The position numbers were made by a program, and so were the translations under genes. From Acorus gramineus (taxonomy: Eukaryota > Streptophyta > Magnoliopsida > Acorales > Acoraceae): a stretch of 64,000 nt of DNA. Where the stretch lies: the NCBI GenBank assembly GCA_030737835.1, contig CM060857.1, forward strand, positions 8,369,360 to 8,433,359, in the 5' to 3' direction. The notes under the pieces are model-generated. The model was not told the origin of the DNA. It saw only the letters and a list, made by a program, of their open reading frames with translations, and searched no databases. The number at the start of each line of letters is the position of its first letter. The stretch's first letter is position 1. This document shows, piece by piece, positions 9,858 to 20,109 of the stretch.

Positions 9858-12800
9858 TGTCACGCCCCAGGGCCGGCCGACCCCGGGACGCGGCAAGTGT
9901 ATATATGATATCAATAAACAGGAGTTCAATAACATACTCACACAACAGCTAAAAATGACAACACAGACAAAAGCAGGGCTGACATGATATATACACCAAA
10001 TGCGGAAGCTAAAAACTGAGTCTGTAAATCAAAAACATATTACAGACTCGATACATAATCAACTGTCCTGTGAGAGCCAATATATACAAAGACATCCAAA
10101 TACAACACAAACGCGTGCCCAAGCATGGAATATAATACATACAAGCAAAAGGGATGCTGATAGCCTCTGATACTCGCGGGACGTGGCGCTACTCCGCTAC
10201 TGATGAAGTCCCTCGGGGAGCTCTTCCTCCAGATCCGTCTCAGATGACACTAGAGAAAATATTATGTGAGGGGTGAGCCACACGCTCAGTGAACAGCACA
10301 ACCCATGCATCACAATATATATTAACCACCAGATCTTATTATTCCACAATCACATTATTAAAAGCCACAAAATGGCAACAGCTATACAGGCCAGTGGGTC
10401 GCTATCGCCAACCCACTACACCCTCACCCTCACCCCTCAATAGGTGACATAGGATATTGGGACTTATTAGCCTGATAATCATCCATACACAATCATACAC
10501 CCTCACCCTCACCCCTCAATAGGTGACATAGGATATTGGGACTAACAATCCAGTAGGTCGCTACATCGCCAACCCACTATACCCTCACCCTCACCCCTCA
10601 ATGGGTGACATAGGATATTGGGACTGACTAGGCTGATGGTCGCCCTTGGTCCACCGATAGTCTCTCCCCCACTCCGTAGGCTGTTTGGCCACTCCCACAT
10701 TCAGCACAGTCCGAGTCCAAGATCAGGAGGTGCCTACTGATGGGAGCCCCTGCACGGGACAGTCTCTCGACGCCGGGTCTCTAAAGGATCCAACGAAGGG
10801 AACAGATCGGCCTATCCATCGCATATGATCCACTCGGATCCGCTTACAAACACATCTCAACAACTCTAATGTCATGAATTCCTCAGAATTCCTCCAGGGC
10901 GCATAACCAGGATGCGGAGAACATGCATAATAAAGAGGTTGGAATATTACCGGGGGAAAGAACCTTGGGAGGGCAGCGTGAGGTCCCGATATAAGACATC
11001 CCGACAACTAAACAAGGAACACGGAGTACCCTAGCCCAGGTCTCACCGCTGTCCTCGCGAGGCCCCTCCCCTATAATATTCACTAATACATGCTAACAAT
11101 CACATGCTCGCATTTGATATATGCAAATTAAACTAAATGGGAACATGCATAAGTCAAGGTTTTCCTAACATGGAAACATGATAACAGGATGCATGGTTCT
11201 TATATGGGTCCTAAGGGTACAAGTCCCTAGCATACAAAGTCTAGGGTGGCATGCATACTACACATTATCATGCTTACATAGTTTTCATATTACACAAGTT
11301 AACATTAATTATGGTGCCCCGGGGGAGGACAGTACACGCCCAAATGCATGTAACGCCTCCCTGCCGGGTTGGATTGTCCCACTCACCGGTAGTAGGGTCG
11401 TCGCGCGTCCGTCCGTCAAGATTTGCAAGATAGGGTAATTAAATCGGTGAGTATAACACAGAATTAAACCCAAGAATACATTAAAATACACAACACTCGG
11501 ACAAGCGTACATACGGCCTGTATGCACGCTAGCCCGAGCACCCCGACTCACTCCCGAACCCACCGGGCAGCCGCACGCACGACCACCCGCCTCGGGCGCA
11601 CAGCCGAGCCCTGGCCCGCGCCCCCAGACGCCTTGCCGAGCCCAGCCCGCACGCCCGGACACCCTGCCGAGACCTCCCGGGTGCACCGCGCGCTCACTGC
11701 GCCCCAGCGCAGCAACCCGCGTGCACACCCGCACACCCTGCGCGCCACCGCCTCGCTCCGCGCGCACCCCGCGCGTACCACCGGCTCGACCAGCCCCGGG
11801 TGCACCCGCGCGCACTGCGCCCCAGCGCAGCGCCCCGCACGTGCGCCCGCCCGCACTGCGCCCCAGCGCAGCGCCCCGCACGTGCGCCCGCCTGCACTGC
11901 GCCCCAGCGCAGCGCCCGCACACCTGCCCGCTCACACTCCCCGCTCGCACCCTACTCGCCCCGCGCGCACCGCATGCCCTGCGCCCCTGCGCAGCGCTCC
12001 GCGCGCTCTCTGCCCGCACGGCGCCCAGTGCCCGGCGCCCAGCACCCGCGACCAGCATCTGCGACCCAGCGCCCAGAACCCGGGACCCTCACCCAGCGCC
12101 CACGCGCACGCTCGGCAACGCGCGCCCAGCGCGCCTGCCAGCCTGCCCGCGCTGCTTGCCCGCGCTGCCTGCCTGCGCGCATCACCGAGTGGCCCGAGCA
12201 CCGCTCGCCTGCCCCTCCGAGCACTGCCCGCCTGCTGCCCGAGCACTGCCCACCTGCCTGCCCTGCTCGCTCAGCCCGCCCGCCTCGCCAGCCATCCTAC
12301 ATGCCAGCGCTACCAGCCTACCCAGCGCGCCCAGCACGCCCCCTGCACCACCCGAGCGCACGCCCGCGCGCACGCGCTCGCGCGCCCGGCCACCTGATGC
12401 GCTGCCTGCTGCGCCCGCTGCCATCCTACCCGGGACAGCCAACCACCCTGCCCGAGCAGCCCAACCTCCTCCCTCCGGCCACCAATGGCCTCCAACCGCC
12501 TCCCAACCACCACCAACAGCCACCCACAGCCGCCGACCACCACCCAACCTCAAAACCACCCTCCTAACAAGCATCCAAGCCAAAAAAAGAAGGAAAAAGA
12601 GCTTACCAAGGGAAGGAAAGGAAGTTCGGTTGCTCTCCGCGCACCGAAACACCTCCCCAAAGACCTCCACCGCCAAGCTCTTCCTTAGCCCTTGAAATGG
12701 CTCAAATCAGGGGAGAAAAGAGAGGGGGAGAAGGGGCTAAACACGCCGGAATTCGAATCCGAAAACACCGGGGTGTAGATCGGGACCGGATCTAACCTTT

Positions 12801-13357
12801 CTATGCTTTGAGTTTTAAGTTCCAAGCCCTCTAGGTGGCTCAAAACTAAGAAAAAGAGAGAGGGGGATAGAGAAATTCCAAGGAAGAAGATGATGAATAG
12901 TGTAGGAACCTTTTTAGCTTACACTTATATAAAGTCAACACTTAGATTAATGTTAACCAAGGTTAATTAGGGCTTAAGGCATGATTAGATGAGTTAAGTG
13001 GGTTTTGACTTGGGTCAACCTAACCACAAATAAAAACAAAAAGGGTTGACCAAGTCATGGGCCCACTTTGACCGAGTCAACTCTCCCAATGACTTCTCGC
13101 TCGGTCAAAACTCGGATACGCCCCGGAACTGTGAAATTCTGAAACGTTATCGGAATTCGATGAAATTTTCGTGAGCGGCTTGGAATGGCACCAGGACACA
13201 TAATATGCAGTTAGATTTTCAATCGGAGCCCTCAATCTCAAGGCGATAGCTAACAGCCCAAAATTTTAGCGGTTCCGACCGAAAAATGAAAAAAACCAAA
13301 AAACTGCCAGAATGGTCCAACGGTTACCAGAAGGTTAAAAGTGACACATATATAACA
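9858..13357 (-). mobile_element. Solo LTR of the same Ty3 family, inverted, nested in the protease region
   Basis: The reverse complement begins TGTTATATATGTG and ends GGGGCGTGACA, matching the LTRs at 5155 and 16558 over their whole length. It has no internal region. Flanks are GCTAC (9853-9857) and GCTAT (13358-13362), a five-base duplication with one mismatch. At 3,500 bp it is longer than the 2.8-2.9-kb sister LTRs, because its GC-rich tract is about twice as long and one 80-bp segment is present three times. A solo LTR normally arises by recombination between the two LTRs of a full element. Confidence 0.93.
10421..10624. repeat. 80-bp tandem triplication inside the solo LTR
   Basis: CCCTCACCCTCACCCCTCAA followed by TAGGTGACATAGGATATTGG starts at 10421, 10501 and 10582 (last copy with one change). 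The two forward LTRs carry this segment once (near 7495-7540 and 18730-18775, opposite strand). The expansion is specific to this LTR copy. Confidence 0.85.
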
Positions 13358-16300
13358 GCTATGACGGACTTTGATGCCATCCTGGGAATGGATTGGCTTG
13401 CAGCTAGTCACGCCAGCATCGACTGTTTTGCCAAGTCGGTGTCTTTCCACCTTCCGGGTCGGAGGTCCTTCTAGTTTGTGGGCGATCGTGACGTAGCCCC
13501 TTTGGGGTTCGTGTCGTCCATCCAGGCGTGGAGACTCCTTCAAGGAGGATGCGAGGGCTTTCTGGCGTACATTGCTCAGGAGGATGCACCGCTGCGGGCA
13601 GATATCAGTCAGACTCCGTCGTGGCAGAGTATCCCGAGGTTTTCCCCGATGATCTTCCAGGATTACCGCCGGATCACGCGATCGAGTTTGAGATAAATCT
13701 GATTCCGGGGACCGAGCCGATTTTGAGAGCTCCGTACCGGATGGCCCCTGCAGAGCTGAAGGTGCTCAAGGAGCAGTTGGAGGAGTTGCTGGAGAAGGGC
13801 TTCGCACGTCCGAGTGTTTCTCCGTGGGGAGCCCCTGTTCTGTTCGTCTGGAAGAAGGACGGTTCGCTGCGGCTTTGTATCGATTACAGGCAGCTGAACA
13901 AGCGGACAGTGAAGAACAAGTACCCCTTGCCACGGATTGATGATCTGTTTGACCAGCTCCAGGGAGCGCGGGTCTTTTCTAAGATCGATCTCCGCTCGGG
14001 CTACTATCAGCTGAAGATCCGGGAGTCAGACATTCTGAAGACGGCCTTTCGTACCTGGTATGGGCACTACGAGTTCAGAGTACTGCCGTTCGGGTTGACG
14101 AATGCACCGACGGCCTTCATGGATCTGATGAACCGGGTGTTTCGGCCCTTCCTCGACTCCTTTGTGGTAGTATTCATCGATGACATATTGGTGTACTCGA
14201 GGAGTCTAGAGGAGCACGCTCACCATCTCCGCACTGTCTTGGAGACTTTGGCCAGACATCAGTTGTTCGCCAAGTTCAGCAAGTGCGAGTTCTGGTTGGA
14301 GCGTATGGCCTTTCTGGGCCATGTGATTTCCGGCGAGGGCATATCTGTGGACCCAGAGAAGACGCTCGCCGTGTCGAATTGGCGTCGACCGTCGAACCCC
14401 ACAGAGATTCGGAGCTTCCTGGGCTTGGCGGGTTATTACAGGAGGTTTATCGAGGGTTTCTCAAAGATAGCTGTACCTCTTACCCGCCTCACTCGGAAGG
14501 ATGTCCGGTTCGAGTGGTCCCCTGCTTGCGAGGAGAGCTTCCTAGAGTTGAAGCGAAGGCTCACCTCAGCGCCAGTTCTTACCCTTCCGTCTGGGAGTGG
14601 TGGGTTCGCAGTTTACACTGATGCATCGCAGTTGGGTGTGGGTTGCGTCCTGATGCAGCACGGTAAGGTTGTGACTTACGCGTCGCGTCAGTTGAAGCCC
14701 CATGAGCAGAATTAACCCACCCACGACCTTGAGTTGGCAGCGATCATCTTTGCGCTGAAGATGTGGAGGCATTACCTCTATGGCGAGGAGTTTGAGCTCT
14801 TTACTGATCATAAGAGCTTGACATATTTGCAGTCCCAGCCGGAGCTCAACATGCGTCAGAGACGATGGGTCGAGTTCCTGACGGACTATGCTTGTGACAT
14901 CGCTTACCATCCGGGTAAGGCGAATGTCGTGGCCGATGCTCTCAGCAGGCAGCCCTTGGGCATGGCCACCCACATGGCTGTACGTCGTTGGAGGCTTCTA
15001 GAGGAGGCCGCTTGCTGGATCAGTGTTCGAGAGACTCCTGCGGGTGGCTTTTTGGCCAGGCTAGTGGTGCAGCCAGTTCTTCTCGATGAGATCCGCACGG
15101 CTCAGGCTCAGGATCCGCATTTTATAGTCCTCTCTGAGGGCGTCGCCCGGGGCGAGCGTCCGGACTACCAGATTCGTGAGGACGGGATTCTACGGTTCAG
15201 AGGCCGAGTGTGCATTCCTGACGACGCAGAGCTGAAGCAGAAGATCTTGGACGAGGCCCATCGTTTGAGGTACACAGTGCATCCTGGTGGCACGAAGATG
15301 TACAGGGGCCTTCGTCGTGGCTACTGGTGGCGCGGGATGAAGACGGATATTGCTCGTTTCGTTGCCCGATGCTTAGTATGCCAGCAGGTGAAGTCGGAGC
15401 ATCAGCGCCCTGCGGGGAAGCTGCAGTCCATTGAGATTCCTCAGTGGAAGTGGGAGCAGATCACCATGGACTTCGTCTCGGGTTTGCCGAGGTCACGTTC
15501 AGGTCGCGATGCCATCTGGGTGATCGTCGACCGACTTACAAAGTCTGCTCATTTCCTTCCCATCTGACTCACCGATTCTCTGGACACCCTGGCGCAGTTG
15601 TTCATCTCAGAGATTGTTCGTCTCCATGGCACTCCCGTCAGCATCATTTCTGATCGAGACGCGCGATTTACTTTGAGGTTCTGGCGTAGCCTCCAGCACG
15701 CCCTTGGTACGAACCTCCATTTCAGTACAACGTTTCATCCGCAGACAGACGGCCAGTCGGAGAGGACGATTCAGACCCTGGAGGACATGCTGCGAGCCTG
15801 TGTTCTCGATTTTGGGGGCAGTTGGGAGAGGCACCTTCCATTGGTGGAGTTTGCCTACAACAACAGCTACCACTCGAGTATCCGGATGGCTCCTTATGAG
15901 GCGCTCTATGGTCGCAGCTGCAGGTCCCCCTTGTGTTGGGACGAGGTCGGAGAGCGCCAGTTGGAGGGACCAGAGATCATTCACCAGACCTCAGAGATGG
16001 TGAAGACGATTCGCGAGCGTATCCGAGTCGCTCAGAGTCGTCAGAAGAGCTACGTCGACCGTCGTCGCCGTGAGGTCGCCTTCGAGGTTGGTGATCATGT
16101 CTTCCTGAAGGTGTCCCCGATGAAGGGCATCTTCTGTTTCAGTGTGCGGGGCAAGCTGAGTCCGCGTTTCATTGGGCCGTTCCTCATCCTCGAGCGAGTT
16201 GGGGAGGTGGCCTATCGCATAGCTCTGCCCCCACAGTTGGCTCAGGCCCATGACGACTTCCATGTCTCGCAGCTGAGGTGCTACGTCCACGATCCTGCTC

Positions 16301-16509
16301 ACGTCATCCCGTTCAAGCCGCTCGTCTTCGAGCCGGACTTGTCATTCGTGGAGCAGCCGATTGAGATCATGGACCGCCGCGAGAAGAGGCTCCGCACCAA
16401 GGCCGTCCAGCTGGTCAAGGTGCGATGGCAGCACCGTTCCGGTGCCGAGGCCACTTGGGAGCTCGAGGACGCCATGCGTGACGCGTATCAGCATCTTTTC
16501 CCTTCTTAG
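13358..16509 (+). pseudogene. pol: pol of the Ty3 element: protease end, RT, RNase H, integrase, chromodomain
   Basis: After the solo LTR the protease resumes (DFDAILGMDWL). Reverse transcriptase follows, with [11 protein letters not shown] (near 13870), [12 protein letters not shown] and the catalytic [10 protein letters not shown] (near 14175). RNase H has [14 protein letters not shown] (near 14620). Integrase has an HHCC zinc domain (near 15260-15390) and three acidic residues, in ITMDFVSGLP (near 15465), ISDRDARF (near 15650) and MAPYEALYGR (near 15890). A chromodomain-like tail ends in ATWELEDAMR (near 16450). Lesions: TAG at 13472, a frame change near 13600, TAA at 14713 and TGA at 15565. 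It ends at TAG 16507-16509, about 36 bases before the polypurine tract. Confidence 0.93.
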
Positions 16510-16544
16510 ATGTTTTTGTATTTATTTTGAGGACAAAATTTTCT

Positions 16545-16557
16545 AAGGGGGGGAGAA
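16545..16557 (+). other. Polypurine tract
   Basis: An all-purine run, AAGGGGGGGAGAA, lies immediately before the TG start of the 3' LTR at 16558, where plus-strand priming occurs in LTR retrotransposons. Confidence 0.9.
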
Positions 16558-19327
16558 TGTTATATATGTGTCACTTTTTGCCTTCTAGTAACCATTGGGA
16601 CATTCTGGCAGTTTTTCGATTTTTTTTCGTTTTTCGATCGGAACCGCTAAAATTTTGGACTTTTGGCTATCACCTTGAGTTTGAGGGCTCCGATTGAAAA
16701 TCTAACTGCATATTATGTGTCCTGGTGCCATTTCAAGCCACTCACGAAAATTTCATCGAATTCCGGTAACGTTTCAGAATTTCACAGTTCTGAAGCGTAT
16801 CCGGGTTTTGACCGAGCGAGAAGTCATTGGGAGACTTGACTTGGTCAAATGTGGGCCCATGACTTGGTCAACCCCCTTTGTTTTCTAGTGTGGATGGGTT
16901 GACCCAAGTCAAAGTGCACTTAAACCTCCCTAATCCTAGCTTAACCTAATTGAGGGTGTGAGAGTGTGTGGTGTGTGTGAGGATAAATAAATCCCACGAC
17001 TTCAAACCCCCCCACTATTCATCATCTTCTCCAAAATTTCTCTCTCTCTCCCTCTCTTTAAATCCCATTTATGACCTAGCTAAGGTGGTTGGAATTAAAA
17101 ACCCTAAGAAGAGAAAGGATAGGTAAGGACCCGATCTACCTTCAGGTGGTCTCGGATTCGAATTCCCACATGTGTGACCCCTTCTCATACCCTATTTTCT
17201 CCTCTGTTTTCAGCCTTGCTTTGGCTGAGGGGAGATCTTGGTGGTGGTGGTCTTGGAGGTGGTGAATCGGTGCGCGAAGAGCACTTGTTCTTCCTCCCCT
17301 TCTCTTCCTCTCCTAGGGTAAGCTTTCTTTCCTTCCATTTCTTGTTTAGATGTATGTTAGGAAGTGTTTTTGGGGTATGCATGGCTGTTGGTGGCTGTTG
17401 GTGGCCATTGGTGGCCGTCGGGGAGGTGGTAGGGTTGTCTCGGGTAGGCTGGCAGCGCAGGCAGGCAGGCTGGCAGGCAGGGCGGGCAGAGCAGGCTGGC
17501 AGGGCATGCGCGGGCGTGCGCACGGAGCGCTGCGCAGAGGCCCCAGGGCGTGCTGTGCGCGCGCGGTGAGGCGAGCGGGTGGTGCGCGCGAGGTGCGCGC
17601 GGGGTGCTGCGCTGGGGCGCAGGGCGTGTGGGTGTGCGCGCGAGTTGCTGCGCTAGGGCGCAGTGAGCGCGCGGTGCAACCGAGGGGCTCGGCGGCGTGT
17701 CCGGGCATGCGGGCAGGGGCTCGGCAGTGCGTCTGGGCACGCGGGGTGGGGCGCGGCTGTGCGCCTGGGGCGGGTGGCCGTGCGCACAGCTGCCCGAGGG
17801 TTCGGGATTGAGTCGGGGTGCTCGGACTCGCGGGCGTACAGGCCGTATGTACGCTTGTCCGAGTGTTGTGTATTTTTTTTAATGTATTTTTGTATATATT
17901 TGGGTATTTTACTCACCGAGTTGATTACCCTGTCTTGCAGATCTTGACGAACGGTCGCGCGATGACCCGATTATTGGTGAGTGGTACAATCCAACCCAGT
18001 AGGGAGGCGCTATATGCACTTGGGCGTATACCGTCCTCCCCTAGGGCACCATAGTTTAATATGAACTTGTTTAATATGTAATCTATGCAAGCATGATTAA
18101 TATGAAATATGCATGCTACCCTAGACTTTGTATGTTAGGGACTTGCACCCTTACGATATGTGTAAGAGCCATGCATCCTGTCACCCTGTTCTCATGCTAG
18201 GAAGCCTCGACCTATGCATGTGTCCTACTAGTTTAATTTATTAAATTAAATGCGAACTTATGGTATTTTAGCATGCCTTAGGGAATATTAAGGGGCCTTG
18301 CGAGGTCAGCATTGAGACCCGGACTAGGGTACTCCGTGTTCCTTGTTTGGTTGTCGGGATATCCTATGTCGGGACCTCATGGTGCCCCCCCAAGGTTTCT
18401 TTTCCCGATAATATTATAATATATGTCTCCCCGCATCTTAGTTATGCGCCCTGGAGGAATCATGAAGAATTCATGACATTTATAAGTTGAGATCGGTGTC
18501 GGCGGATCCGAGTGGATCGTATGCATATGGATAGGCTGTTTCTGTTCCCTTCATTGGATCCATATAGAGATTGCCCCAGCATTAGAAAGGCCATCCCGTC
18601 AGAGGGCTCCCATCAGTAGGCACCTCTTGATTTGGATTCGGACTGTGCTGAAGTGTGGGAGTGGCCCAGCGGCCTACAGAGTGGAGGAGAGACTATTGGT
18701 GGACCAAGGGTGATTAACAGCCTAGTCAGTCCCAATATCCTATGTCATCTATTGAGGGGTGAGGGTGAGGGTGAGGGTGTGGGTCGGCGATGTAGCGACT
18801 CACTGGATTGTGTAGTTCCTGCCACTTTGAGGCTTGATTAATTATTTGTGGTTAATATAAATTGTGATGCATGGGTTGTGCTATTCACTGAGCGTGTGGC
18901 TCACCCCTCGCATAATTTTTCTCTAGTTATCACTGAGTCGGATCTGAAGGAGGAGCTCCCCGAGAGACTTCATCAGTAGCGGAGCAGCGCCACGTCCCGC
19001 GAGTGTTAGAGGCCATCAGCATCCTTTCTTTTGATTGTATGTATTATATTTCCGTGCTTGGGCACTCTTTTGTATATTATTTGGATGTATGTGTGTATAT
19101 TGGCTCTCACAGGACAGTTGATTATGTATCGAGTCTGTAGTATGTTTTTGAATTATAGACTCAGTCTTTTAGCTTCCGCTATCTGTGTATATATCATGTC
19201 AGCCTCGCTTTCGTCTGTGTTGTCATTTTAGTTGTTGTTTAGAATATATTATTGATCTCCTGTATAGACTGCTGATATCATGTATACACTTGCCGCGTCC
19301 CGGGGACGGCCGCCCTGGGGCGTGGCA
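16558..19327 (+). repeat. 3' LTR of the Ty3 element
   Basis: 2,770 bp, TGTTATATATGTG to GGGGCGTGGCA. It is closely similar to the 5' LTR by eye outside the GC-rich tract, which is about 170 bp shorter here. The right target duplication ACTAT follows at 19328. Confidence 0.93.
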
Positions 19328-19332
19328 ACTAT
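19328..19332 (+). other. Target-site duplication ACTAT, right copy
   Basis: Matches 5150-5154 and abuts the CA end of the 3' LTR. Confidence 0.9.
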
Positions 19333-20109
19333 TGTACACTCGTAACTCATCTTGTGCTTTTATTAGTGGCACACGAAGATTGTCCTTCATTAACTTTGAT
19401 GCTTCGATCATGGTCAAGTTTGTGTACCCATGCAAAACTTTTCCCATCACAGGAATGCCAACTATTTGGGCAACATCATCAAGTTTCACTGTCATTTCCC
19501 CAAATGGTAGGTGAAATGAGTTGGTCTCGGGGTGCCACTGCTCAACCATTGCTGTAATTAATGGGTTGTTTAGGGTTTTGAAGCAATACGCTCTCAAGGG
19601 CCATAGCCCACTTTCTTTCAACCTATCAGTAAATGTGAGGGATTCCTTCTCCAAATCCCAACTCTCGAGTGTTTTAGCAGGTTGGCGACATCGCAATAAA
19701 CGATCGCCCTACACGATATGATTTATCATATATCAGATGAAATTATTAACATTGAATTTTATAACATATCAATATAGACCAAATAAGAATTTCAGTTGCA
19801 TACCTTACCGTTTCACACACGATAAGCGATATGATATCTATAGTCCACTAAAAGTTCATTTGTTTGGGGCCCACCGGGGAAAGGACCTTTTATACTGAGT
19901 TCATCTATGTCAGAATCTGGATCTGGTCTTTCAACTTCCCTCACTGCCACCTCCTGTGCATCTACCTCATCCCCAGATTCAAGAACATTATCATGGGCGA
20001 CATCTTCTTCATGATATGGAACTATTGACGATGAAGGAGCATCTTTGGCCAATCTTTCTGAAACACGTCTTCGAAGGGATGCAGTTTGTGGAACACGTTT
20101 AGGAGCCAT
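19328..20109 (-). pseudogene. PMD protein gene, 5' half (exon 1 and start of exon 2)
   Basis: Exon 1 runs from ATG 20109 to about 19819 (97 codons, starting MAPKRVPQTASLRRR). It is acidic in the middle and leads into LLVDYRYHIAYR. Exon 2 begins at about 19708 (GDRLLRCRQPAK) and contains the PMD signature SFHLPFGEMTVKLDDVAQI and GIPVMGKVLHGYTNL. It is cut at 19328 after RVYNS. The reading frame then runs into LTR sequence and stops there, so a transcript would make a truncated chimeric protein. The exon 1 donor (GTGTGTG) is the least certain junction. The 3' half is at 3843-5154 and continues in the same phase. Confidence 0.82.

Larger units (their letters stand above)
5155..19327 (+). mobile_element. 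Ty3/gypsy chromovirus (Tekay/Del-like) LTR retrotransposon containing a nested solo LTR
   Basis: Order: 5' LTR (5155-8093), primer-binding site, gag, protease, [nested inverted solo LTR 9858-13357], reverse transcriptase, RNase H, integrase, chromodomain-like C-terminus, polypurine tract, 3' LTR (16558-19327). Integrase after RNase H makes it Ty3/gypsy. The C-terminal ATWELEDAMR motif and the very long LTRs point to the Tekay/Del chromovirus clade. It sits in exon 2 of the PMD gene on the opposite strand, flanked by ACTAT. Coding sequence is broken by several stops, two frameshifts and the solo LTR, so it is not autonomous. The LTRs differ mainly by length in a GC-rich tract. Confidence 0.95.

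Noticed and set aside
11309..12695. Open frames up to 324 codons in the solo LTR
   Set aside because: Same GC-rich tract, here expanded. Composition is Ala/Pro/Arg/Cys-skewed in every frame, typical of non-coding low-complexity DNA.
17174..18054. Open frames in the 3' LTR
   Set aside because: Copies of the same LTR artefacts as at 5922-6645.
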